35,027 nt of DNA from Bacteroidota bacterium (GTDB taxonomy: Bacteria > Bacteroidota > Bacteroidia > Chitinophagales > Chitinophagaceae), in assembly GCA_013289015.1 (NCBI GenBank), contig JABDAV010000029.1, positions 1 through 35,027 of the forward strand. Direction: 5' to 3'. The notes beneath the pieces are model-generated. The model searched no databases. It saw nothing but the letters and a program-made list of their open reading frames with translations, and was not told where the DNA came from. Shown here one piece after another: positions 1 to 8,378 of the stretch (position 1 is its first letter; each line of letters opens with the position of its first letter). A program made the translations under genes and the position numbers.

Positions 1-997
<997 letters not shown>

Positions 998-1028
998 TTA
1001 CGATGCAAAATTCCGGAACGCTGCTGTA

Positions 1029-1844
1029 TTAAGCTTGTATAAACGCGACAAAATCGTTCCCTGCTGGCTGTTTGCTTTTCCTGGCTTTCCGCGCGAATGC
1101 TGCCGGTGTAGTACTGCTGTAGCGTTTGAATTCCCTGCTTAAGTGGGATTGATCCGCATAGCCCAGCTCATGGGCTAAGCCTGCAAGGCTGGTATTTGGA
1201 TGAAGCCATAACTGGTTTCGCACCTGTTCAAAGCGCATCAGGCCAGACACATCTTTAACAGTATGGCCGGAAGATTGCTTAAAGCTCCTTTCCAGTGTAC
1301 GAACCGTTGCATGAACTGCCGCCGCTACCTGGCTTACGGGCATGGCGCCGTTTGCTTCCCTCATAGCAACTCCCGCTTTGAATAGCATACTGCCGGTGGC
1401 AATCCCCGACCGCATATTTAAGAAATACTGTTTTACCTGATCCAGCGCTTCATTTATTCTGCCAGCATGAATACTCTTATTCAATGTGGATTGAAGCTGA
1501 GCGACAGGATGCTCAAATATGCGCACGCCGTCCTTACCAGGCGGCAGTTCCAGCAAATCGAACACCGTCCAGGGGAAGCACCTGATACCAATGATCTCTA
1601 AACGGTTTTTCGTATAAAAATGAACAGGCTGATTGAGCAATCCTATCATAAACGGTGATGGCAATGGCTGCAGGTTTCCATTATAAGAAATGCTGCATTC
1701 GCTTCCGAAATGAAAAATAATTTCAGTGTAGCTATCAGGCATCACCTTGAAACCCGATTGTTGTTCTCCGAAGTCTTTTCTGTCATACCAAAAGCACTTT
1801 ACGGTATCCCGTAACCCGTCAGGAGGTTCAAATTCTTGGTGCAT
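1029..1844 (-). CDS. AraC-family transcriptional regulator
   Basis: The 271-residue protein has a C-terminal AraC-type double helix-turn-helix at about residues 165-260. The first helix pair lies around the RTLERSFKQSSG stretch and the second around LAGLAHELGYADQSHLSREF, followed by the usual FKR..ST.P..F ending. The N-terminal 150 residues resemble the cupin-like sensor half of Bacteroidota AraC proteins that begin with a PPxxLRDTVKCFW-type motif; its ligand cannot be read. It ends 46 bp before the Tet(X)-like gene on the same strand, so the two may be co-transcribed or the regulator may control the enzyme; this is inferred from position only. The start at 1844 is the first Met and fits the family's N-terminus. 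Confidence 0.88.
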   Translation of the reverse strand: MHQEFEPPDGLRDTVKCFWYDRKDFGEQQSGFKVMPDSYTEIIFHFGSECSISYNGNLQPLPSPFMIGLLNQPVHFYTKNRLEIIGIRCFPWTVFDLLELPPGKDGVRIFEHPVAQLQSTLNKSIHAGRINEALDQVKQYFLNMRSGIATGSMLFKAGVAMREANGAMPVSQVAAAVHATVRTLERSFKQSSGHTVKDVSGLMRFEQVRNQLWLHPNTSLAGLAHELGYADQSHLSREFKRYSSTTPAAFARKARKSKQPAGNDFVAFIQA

Positions 1845-1907
1845 TTTTGAAGATATAAAAAAGGCATTTCAGTGTCAGGACTGGATTATGCCTCTTTTGC
1901 CTGTTTG

Positions 1908-1979
1908 TAGCCCCGACAGGAATCGAACCTGTATCTAGAGTTTAGGAAACTCCTATTCTATCCATTGAACTACAGGGCC
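1908..1979 (-). tRNA. tRNA-Arg (anticodon CCT)
   Basis: Read leftward, the sequence folds as a full cloverleaf of 72 nt. The acceptor stem is GGCCCTG against CGGGGCT with two G-U pairs. The D stem is GTTC/GAAT. The anticodon stem is GGAGT/ACTCT around loop TTCCTAA, giving anticodon CCT. The T arm is ACAGG-TTCGATT-CCTGT. The 3' CCA is not encoded. It reads AGG codons. It stands alone between the AraC regulator and the CoA-binding protein. Confidence 0.95.
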
Positions 1980-2079
1980 TGAATTTTAACTTCGCAAAAG
2001 TAGGGGTTAGAAATCTATTTTCTGCATCCTGAAGTTTCAATATTCTTATTTACACTTAAGTCGTTTAAATTGAAATATA

Positions 2080-2442
2080 ATGGACAAAAAAACGGTTGTA
2101 TTAGGCGCTTCACCAAATCCCGGCCGCTACAGTTATCTTGCGGTTAACAGGCTAAAGGCACACGGGCATCCTGTTGTAGCTATCGGAAAAAGACCGGGAA
2201 CTATAAATGGCCTTGAAATAATTACCGGTCACCCTGGTATTGATAATGTGGATACAGTAACACTCTATTTAAATGCGCAAAACCAAAAGCAGTACTACGA
2301 TTATATACTTTCTTTACATCCCAAACGAATTATATTTAATCCCGGGGCTGAAAATGATGAGCTGAGCGACCTTGCTTTAAAAAATAATATCGAGGCAACA
2401 GAAGCATGCACGCTTGTGCTTTTGAGCACTAATCAATATTGA
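2080..2442 (+). CDS. CoA-binding domain protein (YccU-like, CoA_binding_2)
   Basis: This 120-residue protein is a single Rossmann-type CoA-binding domain. It opens with the nucleotide-binding VVLGASPNPGRYSYLAVNRL stretch, has the G-HPVVAIG second strand, the DTVTLYLNA segment and the IIFNPGAEN motif typical of the small stand-alone YccU-like family. Length is typical. The role in the cell is not established for the family; binding of CoA or a related nucleotide is the usual assumption. It is a single gene, convergent with the ECF sigma operon to its right. Confidence 0.85.
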   Translation: MDKKTVVLGASPNPGRYSYLAVNRLKAHGHPVVAIGKRPGTINGLEIITGHPGIDNVDTVTLYLNAQNQKQYYDYILSLHPKRIIFNPGAENDELSDLALKNNIEATEACTLVLLSTNQY

Positions 2443-2569
2443 ATACTACTATAGCTGGCTGCTACCTGTTTCCATTACACCTGAGTTGTTATAGTTGGAT
2501 GTAAAGGCTGCCGGCCAGGTTTTTCAATTGAATCTTATTTGATAACTTACTGTAACGTGAGCCCGGTTT

Positions 2570-2725
2570 AAGCCTGAAAGGAAAGGCTTTGATACAAATA
2601 GCCTTCGATGTAACCGGAGGATAAAATCGTGATTAATCAATTGAACCCTGCAAGGGTTCAATGTTGTTTATCCATTTTTTACCCGCAATCCTTGCGGGTT
2701 ATTCAAATTAAATCCTTTCAGGATT
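2570..2725. repeat. Cluster of four short palindromes in a convergent gap
   Basis: The 402-bp gap between the convergent genes 2080-2442 and 2845-3303 holds four hairpins in a row. The first, at 2570-2589, has arms AAGCCT/AGGCTT. The second, at 2640-2662, has perfect 10-bp arms ATTGAACCCT/AGGGTTCAAT around GCA. The third, at 2681-2699, has arms ACCCGCAA/TTGCGGGT around TCC. The fourth, at 2711-2725, has arms AATCCT/AGGATT. The loops are mostly 3 nt and there are no T-runs, so they resemble REP-type intergenic palindromes more than terminators. Confidence 0.75.
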
Positions 2726-2773
2726 ACTTTATGCTTCACCCGAACTTACCCTACTGTAATTAGAGCTATGCTG

Positions 2774-2808
2774 CTAAAAAAATAGGCCTGCTCTAAAAAG
2801 AGCTGGCC
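2774..2808 (-). terminator. Rho-independent terminator of the ECF sigma operon
   Basis: Read leftward, a hairpin with outer arm GGCC, an A-A mismatch, and inner arms GCTCT/AGAGC around TTTT is followed by TATTTTTTTA. It lies 37 bp past the stop of the Spy-like gene, the last gene of the leftward operon 4729-2845. Confidence 0.75.
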
Positions 2809-2844
2809 GTTGCTAACCTATGAAAAACACCAAGTTTAATATAT

Positions 2845-3303
2845 TCAGAGTGGTGGCCGTTGCCTTTTGGCAGCGCCATTTCCTTTCATGTTATTTTGCG
2901 GGTTTTGTTGAAAGTTTTGCCGTCTTCTTAATTCATTACGTAACGTATTATTAAACTGTTTATCCGTAGTATAAACTTTCTTTGCCCTTTCGTCACTATT
3001 ACCCAAAACTTTTTTGAAATTTCCCTGGTAGCGCTCTTTAATTTCTACAGCTTTCTTTTCAAAAGCTACTTCATCGTCGGGATTTTGCACCCGGGCCTGT
3101 TTAATTTCATTTATGTAGTTGTTATAAACAGGCCAGAAATTTTGAGCTTCCTGGGGTGTAAGATTTAGTTCATGCGTTAAATAAGCCATCTTCACCACTT
3201 CAACTCTGTTTTCATCTCCATTATCCGGAGTCTGGGCGCGGCAAAAATAACTACCAAACAATAAAGACAAAAACAAAAAGAATATTTTTTTAGTTTTTAT
3301 CAT
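2845..3303 (-). CDS. Exported Spy/CpxP-like small protein of an ECF sigma operon
   Basis: This 152-residue protein has a signal peptide (about residues 1-23, ending SYFCRAQ). The mature part is charged and helical: a LTPQEAQNFWPVYNNY motif at about 48-63, then KA.EIKERYQGNFKKVLG, and a basic Arg/Asn/Gln-rich end. The LTP-E...F-P.Y pattern is the one seen in Bacteroidota Spy/LTXXQ-like periplasmic proteins. It is the third gene of the sigma/anti-sigma operon, 2 bp from the anti-sigma-like stop, so it probably works with the envelope response that the sigma factor controls. Binding partner unknown. Confidence 0.7.
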   Translation of the reverse strand: MIKTKKIFFLFLSLLFGSYFCRAQTPDNGDENRVEVVKMAYLTHELNLTPQEAQNFWPVYNNYINEIKQARVQNPDDEVAFEKKAVEIKERYQGNFKKVLGNSDERAKKVYTTDKQFNNTLRNELRRRQNFQQNPQNNMKGNGAAKRQRPPL

Positions 3304-3305
3304 TT

Positions 3306-4148
3306 TTAAATTCCCTCCTCTTTTGAAGATGACTCCGGATGCTGATCTAAGTATTGCTGAATCTCTTCATCAGACATGTTTTGAAGCATGTTTTGTATAT
3401 CAAGGTTCTGTTGCTGATAATCCTCTGTGCCTGTACTGGTGTAAACAGCCAGATTTAAATTGGTTTTCAGATAATCGGCAATTTCTTCATCGCTTAAAAC
3501 AGAAATTTGCTTTTGCAGATCTTCATTTGACACTGAAGAAACAACAGAATGTATTTCAGCATTGCCCTTTGTATAGAAGTGAAGGAAACTTCCGCCAAAC
3601 AATAAAGCAGCAATGCAGGCTGCAGCAGCATAATTTGTCCATTTTCTTGTTCTGCCGCCTATTGAAATAATTTTTGCCGGAGGCTCAGAAGGTACAGTCT
3701 CCGAAATTTTGCTGAAATAGTTTTCAGGAACGGAATACACATTTGTTCTGGGTATAGCGCTTAAAAAAGGCGAGATCTCTTCAAGTTCCTGCTGAGCTGA
3801 AACCTGGTTTGACTGCTTTATTTTTTTTAGCACCCCGTTTGCAAAATTGTCAAAATAGTTTTCCGGTACAGTATAAATAACCCGGGTGTTATTTCCAAAC
3901 ACGTTTGGGACAGCATTATCTTTTATCTTATCCAACAGTAAAGCCGGAAAGTTTTCAAAATAGTTTTCCGGTACTGTGAAAGGATCAGATATGGTAACAG
4001 TGTGTAAAAAAATATTTGCACGGATGGCATCGGGTAATTCATTAAAATAATTCTGAGGTATGAAAAATACATTTCTCCTGTCTGCCTCTGTTAAGAAAAC
4101 AGCATGAATATCTCTTAATTCATCCAATATGTTAAAATTTCTACCCAT
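3306..4148 (-). CDS. Membrane protein with four (V/I)P(E/Q)NYF repeats, likely anti-sigma partner
   Basis: The protein (280 residues) has a cytoplasmic half carrying four copies of a (V/I)P(E/Q)NYF motif at about residues 30-35, 59-64, 94-99 and 140-145. Each is followed by a short amphipathic segment of the type F..FP..LL.KI. One membrane segment follows at about 171-191, then an outer domain with two SDEEI..YL motifs near the C-terminus. There is no recognisable zinc-binding HxxxCxxC motif. It starts 35 bp after the ECF sigma gene on the same strand. By position and topology it is the likely anti-sigma factor, which is inference; the repeat motif is what I can see directly. Confidence 0.72.
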   Translation of the reverse strand: MGRNFNILDELRDIHAVFLTEADRRNVFFIPQNYFNELPDAIRANIFLHTVTISDPFTVPENYFENFPALLLDKIKDNAVPNVFGNNTRVIYTVPENYFDNFANGVLKKIKQSNQVSAQQELEEISPFLSAIPRTNVYSVPENYFSKISETVPSEPPAKIISIGGRTRKWTNYAAAACIAALLFGGSFLHFYTKGNAEIHSVVSSVSNEDLQKQISVLSDEEIADYLKTNLNLAVYTSTGTEDYQQQNLDIQNMLQNMSDEEIQQYLDQHPESSSKEEGI

Positions 4149-4183
4149 TACAATATTTTTTGACCTGCATATTAGCTGACAGT

Positions 4184-4729
4184 TTAATTATTCTTTATGA
4201 ATTCTTCTATTTTTTTCACCGCATGATGATAACTGGCTTTCAATGCACCTTCACTTGTATCCAACACCTTGCTCATTTCTTCATAAGGCATTTCGTCATA
4301 ATATCTCAGATTAAAAACCAGTTTTTGTTTTTCAGGTAGTTGTTGAATTGCCAGCTGCAGCTTCCATTCAAGACGATTTGCATCAAAATTCCTGTCTGCT
4401 ATCACTTTATTTGCCAGTCCTGTTTCAACATCATTCAGGCTAACAGTACTTTTCTTTTTTTGCTGTTCAAGAAAAGTCAGGCTTTCGTTAGTTGCTATCC
4501 GGTACAGCCAGGTATACAATTGACTGTCTTCCCTAAAATTTTCCAACCCGTTCCATACCTTTATAAAAACATTCTGCATTACGTCATTTGCATCGTCGTG
4601 ATCAATAACCATTCTCCGAATATGCCAGTATAATTTTTCCTGGTATCGTTTTATAATAGCCGTAAATGCTTTTTCTTTTGTTTCCGGCTGCCTGAATTGC
4701 TCTAATAACTCCTTATCTTCAATTTGCAT
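4184..4729 (-). CDS. ECF-type RNA polymerase sigma factor
   Basis: At 181 residues the length is typical for ECF sigma factors. Region 2 is at about residues 20-90, with DANDVMQNVFIKVWNGLENF and the following TWLYRIATNESL stretch. Region 4 is at about 125-178, with LPEKQKLVFNLRYYDEMPYEEM and the recognition helix around TSEGALKASYHHAVKKIEEF. It would direct RNA polymerase to a small set of promoters, probably including its own. The two genes after it encode a membrane protein with repeats and a small exported protein, which together make a cell-envelope signalling operon. Confidence 0.93.
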   Translation of the reverse strand: MQIEDKELLEQFRQPETKEKAFTAIIKRYQEKLYWHIRRMVIDHDDANDVMQNVFIKVWNGLENFREDSQLYTWLYRIATNESLTFLEQQKKKSTVSLNDVETGLANKVIADRNFDANRLEWKLQLAIQQLPEKQKLVFNLRYYDEMPYEEMSKVLDTSEGALKASYHHAVKKIEEFIKNN

Positions 4730-4812
4730 GCAGGTGATTTAAAATAAATTATTACCAGGTTATCAGATAAAATCGTGCAAAAAAAGTTTAATGTAATTCT
4801 ATTTCAGCAAGG

Positions 4813-5868
4813 CTAATTTAACACATGGTTCTGAGCGTTTACCAATTCTTCATCTTTATGAATTTTGATTTCCCAATCCCAGGCGGTACGCATCATATCG
4901 TCAAGGTCGTATTTTACAATCCAGTTTAATGCAGTTTTCGCAAGATCGTTGTTGGCATATATGGCAATAACATCGCCCGGTCTTTTCGGGCCTGTTTTAT
5001 AATTTAATTTTTTGCCTGATACTTTTTCAAACGCGTGTATGGCTTCCAGTACGGTTACACCGTTGCCGCTGCCCAAATTAAAGATTTCAACGGCAGATGT
5101 GTTTTTTTTGTTGATGAGAAATTCAAGGGCGAGCGTATGCGCATGGGCTATATCGCAAACATGAATATAGTCACGTATGCAGCTGCCATCCCTCGTAGGA
5201 TAATCAGATCCATATACAGTCACTTCCCTGATTTTGCCAATAGCACATTGAGTTATGGCAGGAACAAGATTTTGCGGTTTGCCAATGGGAAGCTCACCTA
5301 TAAATGCTGTTGGATGAGCACCAACGGGATTAAAATACCTAAGCAATATGGCATTACTTTCATGTGCTTTCACATAGTCTTCCACAATTCTTTCACCCAT
5401 TTGTTTTGTTGCTCCATAAGGAGATTCTGCTTTCTTTACTGCTGAGGTTTCTGTAACAGGAATAGAATCCGGATTACCGTAAACCGTGCAGGACGATGAA
5501 AAAACAAAATGAGAAATATTGAATTCCCTGACACATTTAAGAATATTTATCAGCGAAAACATGTTGTTTTCATAATAAAGCAGCGGTTGTTCCACACTTT
5601 CTCCAACAGCTTTGTATGCTGCGAAATGTATTATTCCGGTTATATCTTCATTTTCCTGGAAAACGGCACGTGTTTCATCAAAATTTTTCAGGTCTACTTT
5701 ATAGTTTTTGATCCTGGTGCGGGTTATTTTTTCAATACCGTCTATCAGGTAGGTGCCCGAACGGGAGTTATCATCAATTGAAATCACATCATATCCATTC
5801 TCTAAAAGGTCAACAACTGTATGTGCACCAATATAGCCACAGCCGCCTGTTACCAGGATTTTTTTCAT
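4813..5868 (-). CDS. galE: UDP-glucose 4-epimerase
   Basis: This is an NAD-dependent SDR-fold epimerase interconverting UDP-glucose and UDP-galactose for the Leloir pathway and surface glycans. From the Met at 5868 it is 351 residues. The NAD-binding GGCGYIGAHT motif is at 8-17 (Gly8, Gly11, Gly14), the FAAYKAVGES stretch at about 82-91, catalytic Ser in SSSCTVYG at 124-131, and the YxxxK pair at Tyr151/Lys155. An upstream in-frame Met at 5946 would add 26 hydrophobic residues before the Rossmann fold and overlap the PiT gene, so 5868 is the better start. It lies 34 bp after the phosphate transporter gene on the same strand. Confidence 0.95.
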   Translation of the reverse strand: MKKILVTGGCGYIGAHTVVDLLENGYDVISIDDNSRSGTYLIDGIEKITRTRIKNYKVDLKNFDETRAVFQENEDITGIIHFAAYKAVGESVEQPLLYYENNMFSLINILKCVREFNISHFVFSSSCTVYGNPDSIPVTETSAVKKAESPYGATKQMGERIVEDYVKAHESNAILLRYFNPVGAHPTAFIGELPIGKPQNLVPAITQCAIGKIREVTVYGSDYPTRDGSCIRDYIHVCDIAHAHTLALEFLINKKNTSAVEIFNLGSGNGVTVLEAIHAFEKVSGKKLNYKTGPKRPGDVIAIYANNDLAKTALNWIVKYDLDDMMRTAWDWEIKIHKDEELVNAQNHVLN

Positions 5869-5902
5869 AGAACAATAATTAATGTCTGCAAAATAAATAA
5901 AA

Positions 5903-7042
5903 CTAAACAGAAAACAGGTGAAAGAACCAGTATAATCCTGCGGCAATTAAAGCGCTTACAGGAATTGTGAGCACCCAGGCCCATATAAGATTTACTGTAA
6001 TGCCCCAACGTACTGCGCTTAAGCGTTTGGTTGCGCCTACGCCTACTATTGCACCTGCTATTGTGTGGGTGGTACTTACCGGGGCGCCAAGATTTGCCGC
6101 TGTGAACAAAGTAATAGCGCCGGCAGTTTCGGCCATCACGCCTTCCAGCGGCGTAACTTTTGTTATTCTTGTGCCCATGGTCTTTACTATTCTCCAGCCC
6201 CCGCTCATTGTGCCCAGGCCAATAGATGTATAGCACACAAATGGCACCCAGGTAGGTATATGGCTTACATCGGGAATTATATTTTGAGCAACCATGGCTG
6301 CGCCGATTATTCCTATTACTTTTTGTGCATCACTGCCGCCGTGCCCAATGCTGAAAGTTGCCGAAGATACAAGCTGTAACCGCTTATACATGTTGTTGGT
6401 ACGCGTGGCTGTCTCGCCCCGGAAATAATTGATAAAATAAGAAACAATAAAGATCACGCCTAAACCAAGCAAGCCCCAAAACTCAAAAGGCTTTTTAAAA
6501 TGAATAAATACCAGGCAGCAGGTAACTACAGTTACAATGATCGTTATTTTAAGCCAGAAGTTTTGCTGTATGGTTACCAATGTAATGAAGATGGAAATGA
6601 TCATCCCGATCAACGGAGCAAGTAAAATAAAAATGAAGGTAAGGCTGATACCTCCGTTTAAAGACCAGTTGATGCTGCTGAAACCCGCATGAGCAATGGC
6701 TGCACCGGCAAAGCCACCAATGAGTGTATGTGAAGAGGAGGAGGGAATACCATACCACCACGTGATCAAATTCCAGATAATGGACGCAATTACGCCGGCC
6801 AATACTACAATAAGGTCATATGAACCGCTGTTTACCGTTTTGGCCACCGTGTTTGCCACTTCGTGATCGCGAAAAATAAAATAAGCTACAAAGTTGAAAA
6901 ACGCCGCCCAGATAACCGCCTGGAATGGAGTAAGCACCTTAGTGGATACAATAGTAGCTATAGAATTTGCCGCATCATGAAAGCCATTAATAAAGTCAAA
7001 TATTACTGCAAGAACAATAATTACAATTAATAGTGTAGACAT
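5903..7042 (-). CDS. Inorganic phosphate transporter, PiT family
   Basis: An integral membrane protein of 379 residues with about ten hydrophobic segments. The two inverted PiT signature halves are visible: DFINGFHDAANSIATIVSTK near the N-terminus and GAPVSTTHTIAGAIVGVG near the C-terminus, each with the family's Asn/Asp or Thr/His residues. PiT carriers move metal-phosphate or phosphate with a cation across the inner membrane. The DUF47 gene sits 27 bp upstream on the same strand, the standard pairing for this carrier. Confidence 0.94.
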   Translation of the reverse strand: MSTLLIVIIVLAVIFDFINGFHDAANSIATIVSTKVLTPFQAVIWAAFFNFVAYFIFRDHEVANTVAKTVNSGSYDLIVVLAGVIASIIWNLITWWYGIPSSSSHTLIGGFAGAAIAHAGFSSINWSLNGGISLTFIFILLAPLIGMIISIFITLVTIQQNFWLKITIIVTVVTCCLVFIHFKKPFEFWGLLGLGVIFIVSYFINYFRGETATRTNNMYKRLQLVSSATFSIGHGGSDAQKVIGIIGAAMVAQNIIPDVSHIPTWVPFVCYTSIGLGTMSGGWRIVKTMGTRITKVTPLEGVMAETAGAITLFTAANLGAPVSTTHTIAGAIVGVGATKRLSAVRWGITVNLIWAWVLTIPVSALIAAGLYWFFHLFSV

Positions 7043-7069
7043 GCGATAGTAGTAATTGTGTTAGTTTGC

Positions 7070-7717
7070 TTATGAGTACTTTATTATGATGGTTTCTATC
7101 GCGTTACCAGCATCTTCACATTTATCGGTAGCAGTTTCCATGGCATGGTAAACTTCTCTTTTCTTTATAAGGAGCTTTATATCCGGCTCAAGGTCAAACA
7201 GGCGTTCAGTGCTCAGATCATAAATATCATCTGCCTGGTTTTCTATACTGTTTATTTTAACAAGGGCTGTAGTCATTGCCTGTAAATTACGCATGTTGCG
7301 CAGGCCTGTCACAGCAATTTTTAATTCCGCCACTCCATAACAAATAAGATTTGCCAGTTTAATTATTCCTTCATCATCATTGCTTATATTGTAAAAAGCC
7401 ATTCGTTTTGCTGAAGCATATATATAATCGGCTACATCGTCAAGAGCGGTAGCCAGGAAGTGGATATCCTCGCGGTCAAAAGGAGTGATAAAGGTTCTGC
7501 CCAGTTCGGTATAAATCCTGTGCGTGGTATCATCATTTTTATGCTCGGCATCTTCTATTTCATTTAGTATGGCAAAGCGTTTATCTTTTTCCGTTTCTAT
7601 GATCAGCTTTTTCAGCAATTCACTCATTTCACCTACCGTACCAACCACCTCCTCAAAAAGAGTAAAAAAAATCCTGTCTTTTGGTTGAAAAATTTTCATG
7701 AAAGAGTTAAGTGACAT
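7070..7717 (-). CDS. DUF47 family PhoU-like protein, PiT partner
   Basis: The 215-residue protein is all-helical and matches the DUF47/PhoU-like family: an opening FMKIFQPKDRIFFTLFEEVV, repeated acidic helices with E..AD and D..ADYIYASAKR patterns, and an ETATDKCEDAGNAIETII ending. Family members bind metal clusters and are thought to control the PiT carrier encoded beside them. It is the first gene of the leftward block DUF47-PiT-galE. A separate 8-bp-arm hairpin lies upstream at 7811-7833, between this gene and the aspS block. Confidence 0.9.
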   Translation of the reverse strand: MSLNSFMKIFQPKDRIFFTLFEEVVGTVGEMSELLKKLIIETEKDKRFAILNEIEDAEHKNDDTTHRIYTELGRTFITPFDREDIHFLATALDDVADYIYASAKRMAFYNISNDDEGIIKLANLICYGVAELKIAVTGLRNMRNLQAMTTALVKINSIENQADDIYDLSTERLFDLEPDIKLLIKKREVYHAMETATDKCEDAGNAIETIIIKYS

Positions 7718-7810
7718 ACGTGAATTTTTGCAAAAATGAATGATTAGTTAAGTAAACTTCCAACATGCAGAATTGGTAATAATTTCTTAACACAGGGCAA
7801 TTTACTCAAT

Positions 7811-7833
7811 TAAGCATTATGTATGAATGCTTA
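7811..7833. repeat. Hairpin after the aspS block
   Basis: Arms TAAGCATT/AATGCTTA around a 7-nt loop, 41 bp beyond the stop of the small membrane protein gene. There is no clear T-run, so it may be a weak transcript end or simply an mRNA 3' hairpin. Confidence 0.45.
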
Positions 7834-7873
7834 TAAACATTGTACAATAAATAGATTGGATAATTCCTTATTA

Positions 7874-8374
7874 TTATTCTTTTTTACGAAAAAGGTAGGC
7901 GTACGATTTGAGGTATATAAAGCTCATGACAATATGCACCAACAAAACCAGGGCGTACACCGAAAAGAAATAAACAATTACACGCATATATTTCTCAAAA
8001 TCAGCTTCACTTATTTTAAGGTCTGAACCAGCGTTCTCTTTCATCTGTTTAACGGCTTCGCCAAGCATTGCAGGCTGTAATAAAACAGCAACACATGTGC
8101 CTGTTATCATTAAAGCCCATACCATACTTACTATAGCATTTACCCTTATCCAATCTTTAGCTGACCGGTTCAGCAATTTATTGCCGTCAATCCCTTGTAT
8201 CAGAAAATTGAAAGATGTGAAAGTATAAATAGCAATACATGACAATAAGAACAGCGGCAAAAACAGCGCCGGATTGCTGAAGGCAGCGCGTAAAACCAAC
8301 AGCACAAAAATGGTAAACAACACTGCTATCGGTAACAATAAAAAAGTAAGTATGCGGTAAATAGTAAGTTTCAT
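7874..8374 (-). CDS. Small four-helix integral membrane protein, unknown function
   Basis: From the Met at 8374 this is 166 residues with four likely membrane segments at about 7-29, 36-59, 78-99 and 132-155, and a polar stretch at 108-130 between the third and fourth. No catalytic motif or named domain is recognisable. A longer in-frame start at 8446 would overlap the aspS end by 68 bp and put a basic, non-signal leader before the first membrane segment, so the short form is preferred; with it the start lies 4 bp past the aspS stop, which suggests translational coupling. Not recognised as a family; the co-transcription with aspS need not mean a shared function. Confidence 0.7.
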   Translation of the reverse strand: MKLTIYRILTFLLLPIAVLFTIFVLLVLRAAFSNPALFLPLFLLSCIAIYTFTSFNFLIQGIDGNKLLNRSAKDWIRVNAIVSMVWALMITGTCVAVLLQPAMLGEAVKQMKENAGSDLKISEADFEKYMRVIVYFFSVYALVLLVHIVMSFIYLKSYAYLFRKKE

Positions 8375-8378
8375 GTTA

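Noticed and set aside
4813..5946. Longer galE start at 5946
   Set aside because: It adds 26 non-homologous residues before the Rossmann fold and overlaps the PiT gene end; 5868 gives the normal N-terminus.
5865..6761. Several open frames on both strands within the PiT gene
   Set aside because: They are other-frame readings of the well-supported phosphate transporter.
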